A stretch of DNA of 64,000 nucleotides from NCBI GenBank assembly GCA_046349515.1, contig JAXMCE010000016.1, positions 7,813 through 71,812 of the forward strand, read 5' to 3'. Source of the stretch: JBGPGW01 sp046349515 (lineage in GTDB: Bacteria; Pseudomonadota; Alphaproteobacteria; CADEGL01). This document shows, piece by piece, positions 26,765 to 33,724 of this stretch. Within the stretch, counting starts at the first letter, position 1; the number at the start of each line of letters is the position of its first letter. The notes under the pieces were generated by a model. That model was not told the DNA's origin. It searched no databases and saw only the letters and a program-made list of their open reading frames with translations. The translations under genes and the position numbers were made by a program.

Positions 26765-27706
26765 ATGCCCTTCATCGAGCACGACCCGTGGCGCCTCCAG
26801 TATTTCGACGGAATTCCCTGTCCCGACGACGTCGCGATCCCGACCGATGACGGTGACTGCTGGACGCTCTATCCGCGATTTCGCTGGGTGCACAACAAGC
26901 TGAACATCGCGGAGACGCAAGGCATCGAGGCGGCGCCCCACGGCGTCGTGCCGGAGCGTTTTCCCGTCTTCAGCAAGCCCATCTACAACCTGAAGGGGAT
27001 GGGACGCGGCAGCCGTCCGATCGCGACGCTCGACGAGTTCTGGCACGCGCAGGCGCCGGGACATATGTGGATGCGCCTTCTCGAAGGCGAGCACCTCAGC
27101 ACCGACGTGGCCGTGATCGACGGTGGGCCCGTATGGTGGCGCCATGTCGTCGGCCATGCGGCAGGCCAGGGAACCTTCGACCACTGGACCGTCGAGAGCG
27201 GGCGGCGCACGGCGCTTGAAGCCTATTGCGGCCTATGGCTCGGCCGCCACCTCAAGGGATTCACGGGCATCGTCAATATCGAATCGATCGATGGCCGCAT
27301 GATCGAAATCCACCTCCGCATGAGCGATCAGTGGCCGGATCTCTACGGCGCCGGCTGGGTCGAGAACCTCGTCCCCCTCTACCGGGACGGACGCTGGACG
27401 TTCGAGGATCGCGACCGCCGCGAAGGGTACAGCGTCGTGCTCTTCGGGCCGCACGGGCATCGCTACGACGCGGTCGACCGCACCTTCATCGCGGCGCTTG
27501 CCAAGCGGCCGGCGATGTCGAGCATCCAGATCACCTACCATGAGGGGCGCTCGCCAGAGCTTCATGCCATGCCGCCTGGCGGCTTCCGCCTCGCCATCAT
27601 CAATTGCTGGGACCTCGCGGTTGGCCGCGCGGTCCGCCATGAACTGGCCCAAATGTTCCACGCCATCCGCCAGAAGCCCGCGCCAGCGCGCAGACAAGCG
27701 CCCTGA
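26765..27706 (+). CDS. Conserved-looking protein of unknown function with ATP-grasp-like layout
   Basis: A 313-residue cytosolic protein I cannot assign to a named family. It opens DPWRLQYFDGIPCPDDVAIP and has YPRFRWVHNKLNIAETQG. Then come three blocks in the order seen in ATP-grasp enzymes: VFSKPIYNLKGMGRGSR (Lys plus Gly-rich loop), MRLLEGEHLSTDVAVIDGG (acidic strand pair) and GIVNIESIDGRMIEIHLRMSD (an E-x-H/N-x-R ending that normally binds Mg-ATP). Usual ATP-grasp ligases have Asn where His stands. No transmembrane segment is present. It follows the FAD dehydrogenase gene by 17 bp and precedes an acyl-CoA dehydrogenase, so an amino-acid or acyl ligase-like role is possible but inferred. 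Confidence 0.7.
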   Translation: MPFIEHDPWRLQYFDGIPCPDDVAIPTDDGDCWTLYPRFRWVHNKLNIAETQGIEAAPHGVVPERFPVFSKPIYNLKGMGRGSRPIATLDEFWHAQAPGHMWMRLLEGEHLSTDVAVIDGGPVWWRHVVGHAAGQGTFDHWTVESGRRTALEAYCGLWLGRHLKGFTGIVNIESIDGRMIEIHLRMSDQWPDLYGAGWVENLVPLYRDGRWTFEDRDRREGYSVVLFGPHGHRYDAVDRTFIAALAKRPAMSSIQITYHEGRSPELHAMPPGGFRLAIINCWDLAVGRAVRHELAQMFHAIRQKPAPARRQAP

Positions 27707-27804
27707 GCCATCCCTTGAGTGCCCATGGGTTCCGCATTTCATGGGCCGCGGCTAAGCTAGAGAAAGAGTTGAGACCGACCGACCCGAGCGACGCCTGAGC
27801 CCAC

Positions 27805-29586
27805 ATGCTCGACTACGTAGCGCCCATCCAGGACATGCGGTTCGTGCTCGAGCGCGTCGTCGGCCTCGACCGCCTCCGCGCCTTGCCGGGCTGCGGCGAA
27901 TTGTCGAGCGACGTCGTTGGCGCCGTGCTCGAGGAAGCGGGCACGCTCGCGGCCGAGGTGCTCTCGCCCCTCTACGCCTCGGGCGACCGGGAGACGAGCC
28001 GCCTCGAGAACGGCATCGTCCGCACGCCCGCGGGCTGGAAGGAGGCGTTCGACCGCTTTGTCGAAGCCGGCTGGATGGGGCTTCCCTTCGATCCCACCCA
28101 TGGCGGCCAGGGCCTGCCCTGGACGATCGCGACACCCGTCTCGGAAATGTGGAACGCGGCCAATCTCGGTTTCGCGCTCTGCCCCATGCTGACGCAAGGA
28201 GCGGCCGAGCTTCTCGCGGCGCACGGCTCGGCCTGGCAGCAGCGCACATTCCTCCGCCCCATCGTCGAAGGACGCTGGACCGGAACCATGAACCTGACCG
28301 AGCCGCAGGCCGGCTCCGATCTCGGCGCCATCCGCGCGCGCGCCGTTCCGGACGGCGAGCACTTTCGGATCACGGGTCAGAAGATCTACATCACCTACGG
28401 CGATCACGACCTCGCCGAGAACATCGTGCACCTCGTGCTCGCGCGCATCGCCGGCGCTCCCGAAGGCGTCAAGGGCATCTCGCTCTTCGCCGTGCCGAAG
28501 CGTCTCGTCGGCGCGGACGGCTCTCTCGGGCCCGCGAACGACGTGCGTTGCGTGTCGCTCGAACACAAGATGGGCATCCGCGCGAGTCCCACCGCCGTTC
28601 TCGCCTATGGCGACGGCGGCGGGGCCACGGGATATCTCATCGGCGAGGCCAACCGCGGCCTCGAATACATGTTCACCATGATGAATAACGAGCGTCAGGC
28701 CGTCGGCCTCCAGGGCGTCGCCGCGGCCGAGCGCGCCTATCAGCTCGCGCGTGCCTATGCGCGAAGCCGCATCCAGGGCCGCGATGCCGCGGCGGGCGAG
28801 GAGCGCGTCACCATCATCCGCCACCCCGATGTGCGGCGCATGCTCATGACCATGAAGGCCCAGCTCGAAGCGATGCGGGCGTTCGTCTACGACGTCGCGG
28901 CCGAGCTCGACCGCTCGCGCCGCCATTCGGATCCCGAGGAACGCCGGCAATCCCAGATGCTCGTCGATTTCCTCACCCCCGTGGTCAAGGCCTGGTGCAC
29001 CGACCTCGGCTCCGAGATCGCCTCGCTCGGCATCCAGGTCCATGGCGGCATGGGCTTCATCGAGGAGACCGGCGCCGCCCAGATTTATCGCGATGTGCGG
29101 ATCACCGCGATCTACGAAGGTACCAACGGCATCCAGGCCCGCGACCTCGTGGGCCGGAAACTTCTCCGCGAGGGCGGCGAGACCGCGCGACGCTTCCTCG
29201 CGGCGGTGGATGCGACCGCGGCGTCCCTCGCGGCACGGTCCGATTCCGATTTCGCCGCGATCCGCCGGGCGCTCGGCACCGCCGCCAAGGATCTCGGCAC
29301 GGCGACCGCTTGGTTGCTCGAGCACGGTGCGGGCGCACCTGCCGCGGCCGCAACAGGTGCCACGCCCTATCTCAGGCTCGTCGGCTCCGTCGCGGGCGGA
29401 TGGCTCATGGCGCGGAGCGCGCTCGCCGCGGCAGACCTCGAAGAGGATCAGCCGGAATTCAGCCGATCGAAGATCGCGACGGCGCGCTTCTACGCCGAAC
29501 AGATCCTGCCGCTGAGCGCGACGCTTCTGTCACAAATTACGAACGGACCCGAGTCCACCATGGCGCTCGGCGAAGACCAGTTCTGA
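27805..29586 (+). CDS. Acyl-CoA dehydrogenase (DmdC-like long form)
   Basis: FAD-dependent alpha,beta-dehydrogenase of an acyl-CoA thioester. The 593-residue length, with the distinctive opening MLDYVAPIQDMRFVLERVVG and a C-terminal extra domain, matches the long acyl-CoA dehydrogenases that include 3-methylmercaptopropionyl-CoA dehydrogenase DmdC. Motifs: MNLTEPQAGSDLGAIRARA, KIYITYGDHDLAENIVHLVLA, HKMGIRASPTAVLAYGD, FTMMNNERQAVGLQGVA, QVHGGMGFIEETGAAQIYRD and ITAIYEGTNGIQARDLVGRK, whose Glu is the likely catalytic base. The chain length or sulfur preference cannot be deduced. A strong hairpin lies 90 bp beyond the stop. Confidence 0.9.
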   Translation: MLDYVAPIQDMRFVLERVVGLDRLRALPGCGELSSDVVGAVLEEAGTLAAEVLSPLYASGDRETSRLENGIVRTPAGWKEAFDRFVEAGWMGLPFDPTHGGQGLPWTIATPVSEMWNAANLGFALCPMLTQGAAELLAAHGSAWQQRTFLRPIVEGRWTGTMNLTEPQAGSDLGAIRARAVPDGEHFRITGQKIYITYGDHDLAENIVHLVLARIAGAPEGVKGISLFAVPKRLVGADGSLGPANDVRCVSLEHKMGIRASPTAVLAYGDGGGATGYLIGEANRGLEYMFTMMNNERQAVGLQGVAAAERAYQLARAYARSRIQGRDAAAGEERVTIIRHPDVRRMLMTMKAQLEAMRAFVYDVAAELDRSRRHSDPEERRQSQMLVDFLTPVVKAWCTDLGSEIASLGIQVHGGMGFIEETGAAQIYRDVRITAIYEGTNGIQARDLVGRKLLREGGETARRFLAAVDATAASLAARSDSDFAAIRRALGTAAKDLGTATAWLLEHGAGAPAAAATGATPYLRLVGSVAGGWLMARSALAAADLEEDQPEFSRSKIATARFYAEQILPLSATLLSQITNGPESTMALGEDQF

Positions 29587-29675
29587 TCGTCCTGTGATTG
29601 CCGTCACAGCGCGGAGGCGGGAGATCTGCGAGGGTCCCTGTGCCCTCCAAAAAAACCTACCTCCCTGATACTCAC

Positions 29676-29698
29676 GGGGCGAACCGATGGTTCGCCCC
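29676..29698 (+). terminator. Perfect 10-bp hairpin after the acyl-CoA dehydrogenase gene
   Basis: GGGGCGAACC-GAT-GGTTCGCCCC forms a perfect 10-bp stem with a 3-base loop, followed by GCTTCTCTTC, which is only moderately T-rich. It sits 90 bp downstream of the acyl-CoA dehydrogenase stop and 200 bp before speD. It is most likely an intrinsic terminator of the first gene. Confidence 0.65.
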
Positions 29699-29833
29699 GC
29701 TTCTCTTCGTGGCATTCGCGCAACGGGCGTGCCTCTCGCGCAGACGGGCCGGCCAGCGCGCTGCGTCGGTCCATTAACCATAGGTTCACGCTCGCCCATC
29801 ACTCTCGCACGCCGCGAAAGTCCAAAATATTCC

Positions 29834-29863
29834 TTGTGTTTGGGTGTGCAATGCACATATTAC
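29834..29863 (+). promoter_or_regulatory. Candidate promoter and palindrome upstream of speD
   Basis: A possible -35 TTGTGT (29834-29839) is separated by 18 bp from TATTAC (29858-29863), about 35 bp before the speD start codon. Within it, TGTGCA-A-TGCACA (29845-29857) is a perfect 6-bp-arm palindrome between the promoter elements, where a repressor would block transcription. Both elements are weak matches to consensus, but the palindrome is exact. Confidence 0.4.
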
Positions 29864-29896
29864 GCGCACTCGCCATCTGGTGACGGGGGAGGTGCA

Positions 29897-30406
29897 ATGC
29901 GCACAAACACTTCCTTGGCCGTTTCTGGACAGCAACCGAGCCGGGCTCGTAGCGTTCCAGCAGAAGAGACGCCAAGGCTCGTTCCAAACACAGCCGCTGA
30001 GACGGCTCCGGCCAGCGCTGATTCGAGCGAGGTCAAGGGCTATTTCGTCGAAGCCGACGGCGTCCTGTTCGCCGGGCGTCATCTCATCATCGACCTGTGG
30101 GATGCGAAGAACCTCGACGCCATCGAGATCATCGATGCGATGCTGCGCGAGGCGACGGCTCTTTGCGGCGCCACGCTCCTCGATATCCAGCTTCACCATT
30201 TCGGCCCGAATTGCGGCGTTTCCGGCGTGGCTTTGCTCGCCGAATCGCATATCAGCATCCACACATGGCCCGAGCGCGGTTATGCCGCGGTCGATCTCTT
30301 CATGTGCGGCGCGTGCAATCCCTATGACGCGATTCCAGCGTTGAAGCAGTCGCTCGAGCCCGGACAGATCCAGATCGCCGAGCAGAAGCGCGGAATCATC
30401 CCCTAG
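29897..30406 (+). CDS. speD: S-adenosylmethionine decarboxylase proenzyme (class 1b)
   Basis: Supplies decarboxylated AdoMet for spermidine synthesis. The proenzyme self-cleaves between Glu116 and Ser117 in LLAESHISIHTWPERGY, creating the pyruvoyl cofactor. His122 and Cys137 (DLFMCG) sit at the same +5 and +20 offsets as the processing and catalytic residues of the bacterial class 1b enzyme. The core begins near residue 48 (GYFVEADGV). The first 46 residues are a Pro/Ser/Ala-rich extension not found in typical 120-140-residue homologues. The ATG at 29897 is preceded by GGGGGAGG, so the extension is probably translated. Monocistronic; no speE is adjacent. Confidence 0.95.
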   Translation: MRTNTSLAVSGQQPSRARSVPAEETPRLVPNTAAETAPASADSSEVKGYFVEADGVLFAGRHLIIDLWDAKNLDAIEIIDAMLREATALCGATLLDIQLHHFGPNCGVSGVALLAESHISIHTWPERGYAAVDLFMCGACNPYDAIPALKQSLEPGQIQIAEQKRGIIP

Positions 30407-30518
30407 CCGCCCCGCTCCCGGCGCCACTTGGGCGCGGGAAACCCCGGACACCGAGATCACGCAGGGCGCTTGCCCTTATCGCTCCGTCGTCTAGCATCGC
30501 CTCTCGTCCGATTGAAAC

Positions 30519-31637
30519 GTGGGGGCGCATCGCGTGCCGTCGACGTCCGAGCAACCGTCCGCAAGCCCGAGCCTGGCGCCGGAGACCACCGACCGCTTCC
30601 TCGACCCCTCGATCGCGGCGCCACAGCCCTGGGAGCGTCTCGGGGCGTTTCTTGGCCAGCATGGCATGACGCTCGATGCCGGCGTGGCGCCGCGCCAATT
30701 CTCGGGAGGCCTCGGCAACCTCAACTATCTCGTCCAGGTCGACGGTCGCCCCGTCGTCCTCCGTCGTCCGCCGGCCGGGCCACTGCCGCCCGGCGGCAAC
30801 GACATGTCGCGAGAATACCGCGTGCTGTCGCGCCTCTGGGCGCGGTTTCCGCTCGCTCCGCGCGCCCTCCTGTTCTCGGACGATGAATCGGTGCTGGGCT
30901 CGCCGTTCTTCCTCATGGAGTATCGATCGGGTTGGGTGGTCCGCGGCAAGTTGCCCGCGCCCCTCCGCGGCTCGGAGGCCGCGCTCAGCCGCATGCTAGT
31001 CGCGACCTTGGGCAAGCTCCACGCGGTCGTGCCCGAGGAGGTCGATCTCGGCGAGCTCGGCCGGCCGGCCGGCTTCCTCGAACGGGCGGTCGAGGGGTGG
31101 ATCAAGCGGGCGGGTGTCGCGACGGATGACGCGCCGCCGCCCATCATCCGCGCCATCGGCGACTGGCTGCGCGCCCATCGCGTGCCCGATCCCAAGCCGA
31201 CGCTGCTTCACAACGATTTCAAGCTCGACAACGTCATCCTCGACCCGAAGGACCCCACCCGCCCCATTGCTGTCCTCGATTGGGACCAATGCACGCGCGG
31301 CGACCCGCTCTTCGACGTCGCCACCTTGTTGAGCTACTGGACGGAAGCGAGCGACCCGCCCGAATTGCTCGAGTTCGGCCAAATGCCGACGGCGGAGCCC
31401 GGATTCCTCAACCGCCGCGAGGTCCTCGACGCCTATGCGCGCGAAACAGGACGCGACGTCTCGAACGTTCTCTTCCACCGCGTGCTGTGCATGTTCAAGC
31501 TGGCGGTGGTGCTGCTCCAGCTCCACCAGCGCTATCGGCGCGGCATCACCAAGGACGAGCGGTTCCATCCGCTCGGGCGCATCGCGAACGGCGTGCTCAC
31601 CTTCACCAAGGAGATCGCCGACGGCCGCGCGTTCTAA
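30519..31637 (+). CDS. Aminoglycoside phosphotransferase (APH)-fold kinase, ACAD10/11-like
   Basis: A 372-residue small-molecule kinase of the APH/choline-kinase fold. The N-lobe has QFSGGLGNLNYLVQVDG and PVVLRRPP. The catalytic loop is TLLHNDFKLDNVILD and the metal-binding motif is IAVLDWDQCTRGDPLFDVA. This resembles the kinase module of ACAD10/ACAD11 proteins, which phosphorylate 4-hydroxyacyl-CoAs for beta-oxidation, and an acyl-CoA dehydrogenase gene lies 1 kb upstream. Drug resistance is not implied. The start is uncertain: GTG at 30519 and GTG at 30534 are both in frame without a clear ribosome-binding site, and the first 25 residues look disordered. Confidence 0.85.
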   Translation: MGAHRVPSTSEQPSASPSLAPETTDRFLDPSIAAPQPWERLGAFLGQHGMTLDAGVAPRQFSGGLGNLNYLVQVDGRPVVLRRPPAGPLPPGGNDMSREYRVLSRLWARFPLAPRALLFSDDESVLGSPFFLMEYRSGWVVRGKLPAPLRGSEAALSRMLVATLGKLHAVVPEEVDLGELGRPAGFLERAVEGWIKRAGVATDDAPPPIIRAIGDWLRAHRVPDPKPTLLHNDFKLDNVILDPKDPTRPIAVLDWDQCTRGDPLFDVATLLSYWTEASDPPELLEFGQMPTAEPGFLNRREVLDAYARETGRDVSNVLFHRVLCMFKLAVVLLQLHQRYRRGITKDERFHPLGRIANGVLTFTKEIADGRAF

Positions 31638-31646
31638 CCGCTCGCT

Positions 31647-31952
31647 CTACTGGAGGCGGTCGCCCATCGGCGGGAAGCGTTTGTACTGCTCGAAGCACTC
31701 GACATAACCGGACTTCCAACCTTCCGTGTACTGTTCGTTGGTTCCGTAACGGCTGGGGTCGGGCTGTGAGTAGGGCTCGTTGAAACCTGCGGCGATACGG
31801 CCGTTGTAGCATCCTGCCGAGTAACCATCCTGATAGTCCTGCGGCTGGTTCGAGAGTCCGGGCTGCGCGCAGGCGGCGAGCACAGCCATCGACAGCAACG
31901 CGACGCAGGCGAGGCAGCCGTGGCGTAGACCGGCGAGACCCGCGCGGTTCAC
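31647..31952 (-). CDS. Small lipoprotein with GYxxGC...QYTxGW motif (paralogue 3)
   Basis: From the GTG at 31952 the product has 101 residues: a basic start VNRAGLAGLRHG, a hydrophobic core CLACVALLSMAVLAAC ending in a lipobox, then a mature part with YQDGYSAGCYNGRIAAG and NEQYTEGWKSGYVECF, finishing EQYKRFPPMGD. It is the second of two tandem minus-strand members of a family also encoded at 15612-15896. An ATG at 32009 would add 19 residues and overlap the upstream gene. The known outcome of the lipobox is attachment to the outer or inner membrane; the function is unknown. It is convergent with the APH-fold kinase gene, only 9 bp from its stop. Confidence 0.72.
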   Translation of the reverse strand: MNRAGLAGLRHGCLACVALLSMAVLAACAQPGLSNQPQDYQDGYSAGCYNGRIAAGFNEPYSQPDPSRYGTNEQYTEGWKSGYVECFEQYKRFPPMGDRLQ

Positions 31953-31983
31953 GCCGGCGGCCGCACGCCGCGCGCGAAACGGA

Positions 31984-32250
31984 CTATCGGGCTCCGCTCG
32001 AGCCGCCATAGGCTTGGGGGAAACGCATGGCCTGCTGGTAGCATTGATTGACACCGTCATCGAACCCCTTCGTGTATTGCGCATCGCTCCGGTATTGACG
32101 ACGGTCCGGCTCCACCGTCGGGTCGGGCTTGCCGGCATAGACTTGGCCGTTGAAGCATCCAACCCGGTAGCCTGTGTCGTAGGGACTGCTCTCCGCGCAC
32201 GCAGCAAGCAGTCCGAATGTCCCGAGGACGAGCGCGGTCGACGGACGCAT
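31984..32250 (-). CDS. Small lipoprotein with GYxxGC...QYTxGW motif (paralogue 2)
   Basis: An 88-residue predicted lipoprotein. MRPSTALVLGTFGLLAAC is a short signal peptide with lipobox. The mature segment has YDTGYRVGCFNGQVYAG and RSDAQYTKGFDDGVNQCY, then QQAMRFPQAYGG. It is closest to paralogue 1 at 15612 (shared RSDAQYT block) although its neighbour is paralogue 3, so the tandem pair has diverged. AAGGAGAG upstream supports the ATG at 32250. It is divergent from the heat-shock promoter of hsp20. Family name and role are not known to me. Confidence 0.8.
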   Translation of the reverse strand: MRPSTALVLGTFGLLAACAESSPYDTGYRVGCFNGQVYAGKPDPTVEPDRRQYRSDAQYTKGFDDGVNQCYQQAMRFPQAYGGSSGAR

Positions 32251-32393
32251 CGATCTCTCCTTTTCGAGCCTGCCAGCAGAACAGCCCCACCGGAGCCCTG
32301 ACCATATACGCGCCTTGGCTGGCCGCCTAGCTATAGGGCGTCAACACGCTGTTCCCAACAAAACCCAGGCCAGCCGGGCCGCCCTCGCGCCCT

Positions 32394-32422
32394 CTTGAAC
32401 GGCCGTTCCGGCCTCCCTACAT
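32394..32422 (+). promoter_or_regulatory. Sigma-32-type heat-shock promoter for hsp20
   Basis: CTTGAA begins at 32394 and CCTACAT ends at 32422, with 18 bp between CTTG and the -10 element. This fits the alphaproteobacterial RpoH consensus CTTG-N17-18-CYTATNT at all but one defined -10 position. Transcription would start near 32430, exactly where the thermometer leader begins. Confidence 0.7.
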
Positions 32423-32429
32423 GGGGATT

Positions 32430-32520
32430 CGACCGGACGCCCCATGCGGGTCCGGTCGTGACCAAGACCCGACCATTGGTGGGTCGAACCCAACACGTTG
32501 CTTCTCAAAGGAGGATGTGT
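32430..32520 (+). ncRNA. ROSE-like RNA thermometer in the hsp20 leader
   Basis: Three consecutive hairpins fill the leader. Hairpin 1 is CGACCGGAC/GTCCGGTCG (32430-32438 with 32450-32458). Hairpin 2 is GACCC-g-ACC, loop ATT, GGTGGGTC (32466-32485). Hairpin 3 hides the ribosome-binding site: ACAC (32493-32496) pairs with GTGT (32517-32520) and CTTCT (32501-32505) pairs with GGAGG (32510-32514). The diagnostic ROSE motif TTGCT lies at 32498-32502, opposite the Shine-Dalgarno with G32500 bulged. Melting on heat shock would free AAAGGAGG for translation. The assignment is from the motif and pairing seen, by analogy with ROSE elements of rhizobial small heat-shock genes. Confidence 0.8.
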
Positions 32521-32523
32521 CCC

Positions 32524-33003
32524 ATGCGTAGCTTCGATTTTTCCCCCCTGTTCCGTTCCACGGTCGGCTTCGACCGGCTGGCCTCTCTCGTCGAATCGGC
32601 GATGAGCGCCGATGAGTCGGCGATGTCCTATCCGCCCTACAACATCGAGAAGACGGGCGCGGACACCTATCGCATCACGCTCGCCGTCGCCGGCTTCGGC
32701 GAGGACGAGCTGCAGATCGAGCAGCGTGAAGAGGCGCTCGTCATCAGCGGCCAGAAGAAAGACGCGAACGGCTCGGAGCGCTATCTCCACCGCGGCATCG
32801 CGGCGCGGAGCTTCAAGCGCCAGTTCCAGCTCGCCGAGCATGTCAAGGTGACCGGCGCCGCGATCGAGAACGGCCTGCTTCACGTCGACCTCGTGCGTGA
32901 AATCCCCGAGGAGATGAAGCCGCGCCGAATCGAGATCAAGTCCGGGATGTCGGACTCGCTCCTCGACAAGGCCAAGCGCGTCATCGAAGGCAAGGCCGCC
33001 TAA
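32524..33003 (+). CDS. Small heat-shock protein, Hsp20/alpha-crystallin family
   Basis: An ATP-independent chaperone that holds unfolding proteins in the cytoplasm. The 159-residue protein has the N-terminal RSFDFSPLFRSTVGFDRL arm, the alpha-crystallin domain from YPPYNIEKTGADTYRITLAV through GFGEDELQIEQREEALVISG, the bis-Arg region HRGIAARSFKRQFQLAEHV, and AAIENGLLHVDLVREIPEE near the end. This matches class A rhizobial Hsps and IbpA. It lacks a clear C-terminal I-x-I motif; the nearest is RRIEIKSG. The start is set by AAAGGAGG 9 bases before the ATG at 32524, within the ROSE hairpin. Expression is predicted to be heat-controlled at both transcription and translation. Confidence 0.95.
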   Translation: MRSFDFSPLFRSTVGFDRLASLVESAMSADESAMSYPPYNIEKTGADTYRITLAVAGFGEDELQIEQREEALVISGQKKDANGSERYLHRGIAARSFKRQFQLAEHVKVTGAAIENGLLHVDLVREIPEEMKPRRIEIKSGMSDSLLDKAKRVIEGKAA

Positions 33004-33039
33004 AGGCGCCGCGCCTCGAGACCAGAGCGAAGACCCAAC

Positions 33040-33071
33040 AGGGGGCGCCGGGCGCAAGTCCGGCGCCCTCT
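33040..33071. terminator. 12-bp GC-rich hairpin between convergent hsp20 and aldolase genes
   Basis: Bases 33040-33051 (AGGGGGCGCCGG) pair with 33060-33071, with one G-T pair, around an 8-base loop. It sits just after hsp20 and immediately before the stop of the convergent aldolase gene, so it could serve both directions. No T-run follows on either side. Confidence 0.5.
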
Positions 33072-33076
33072 CCGCG

Positions 33077-33724
33077 TCACGGCCTGGTGGTGGCAGGCCG
33101 GCCGTAGCTTTCGAACTTCTTGACGATTCGCGCCATCTCGCCCTTCGAAAGAATCGTGGGGCGTCCGATGATGAGCGCGCGCCAGTACTGCGCAGCGAGC
33201 GTCTCCACCTCCTCCGCGATGCGCAGCGCATCCTCGAGATCTTCACCGACGGCGACGAGACCGTGGTTGGCGAGAAGACACGCCTTGCGCCCCTTGAGTG
33301 CCGCGAGGACGGAGGTCGACAACGCCGCCGTCCCGAAGGTCGCGTAGCGCGCGCAGCGGATCGAATTCCCGCCGGCGACGGCCACCATGTAGTGGAACGC
33401 GGGGATAGAGCGTCTCAGGCACGAGAGCGTCGTCGCATAGGGCGCGTGCGCGTGGACGACGGCGCCCGCCGCAGGCCGGGTCTTGAGAATGTCGTGGTGA
33501 AAGCGCCACTCGCTCGAGGGCGCCCGCCGGCCGTGCCACCGGCCGCCGAACTCCATGGCCACGATGTCGGTTGGGCGGAGACGGTCGTAGTCGGTCGCGG
33601 TGGGCGTGATGAGGAAACCACGGCCCCAGCGCGCGCTCACATTGCCGGAGCGGCCCTGGTTGATGCCACGCGCATTCATCGCCCGCGCCGTTCGGATGAT
33701 CGCCCGGCGGAGTGCCACGCTCAT
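33077..33724 (-). CDS. Class II aldolase/fuculose-phosphate aldolase-type protein (possible 5-methylthioribulose-1-phosphate aldolase)
   Basis: A 215-residue zinc aldolase. NVSARWGRGFLITPTATDYDRL opens the active site, the catalytic Glu is in RRAPSSEWRFH, two zinc His residues are in VVHAHAPYATTLS and the third is in ACLLANHGLVAVGEDLEDA. Its ATG at 33724 overlaps the stop of mtnP by 4 bases (ATGA), implying translational coupling. In known methylthioadenosine shunts a fuculose-type aldolase (Ald2) cleaves methylthioribulose 1-phosphate to DHAP and methylthioacetaldehyde, and this coupling suggests that role. MtnB-type dehydratase activity or sugar-phosphate cleavage are alternatives. The isomerase mtnA is not in the window. 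Confidence 0.85.
   Translation of the reverse strand: MSVALRRAIIRTARAMNARGINQGRSGNVSARWGRGFLITPTATDYDRLRPTDIVAMEFGGRWHGRRAPSSEWRFHHDILKTRPAAGAVVHAHAPYATTLSCLRRSIPAFHYMVAVAGGNSIRCARYATFGTAALSTSVLAALKGRKACLLANHGLVAVGEDLEDALRIAEEVETLAAQYWRALIIGRPTILSKGEMARIVKKFESYGRPATTRP

Noticed and set aside
29587..29896. SAM-responsive riboswitch before speD
   Set aside because: I looked for SAM-II or similar folds; only a terminator-like hairpin and one DNA palindrome are present.
32341..32430. A longer hsp20 frame starting at 32395
   Set aside because: The frame crosses the heat-shock promoter and thermometer; the Hsp20 sequence and ribosome-binding site define the ATG at 32524.
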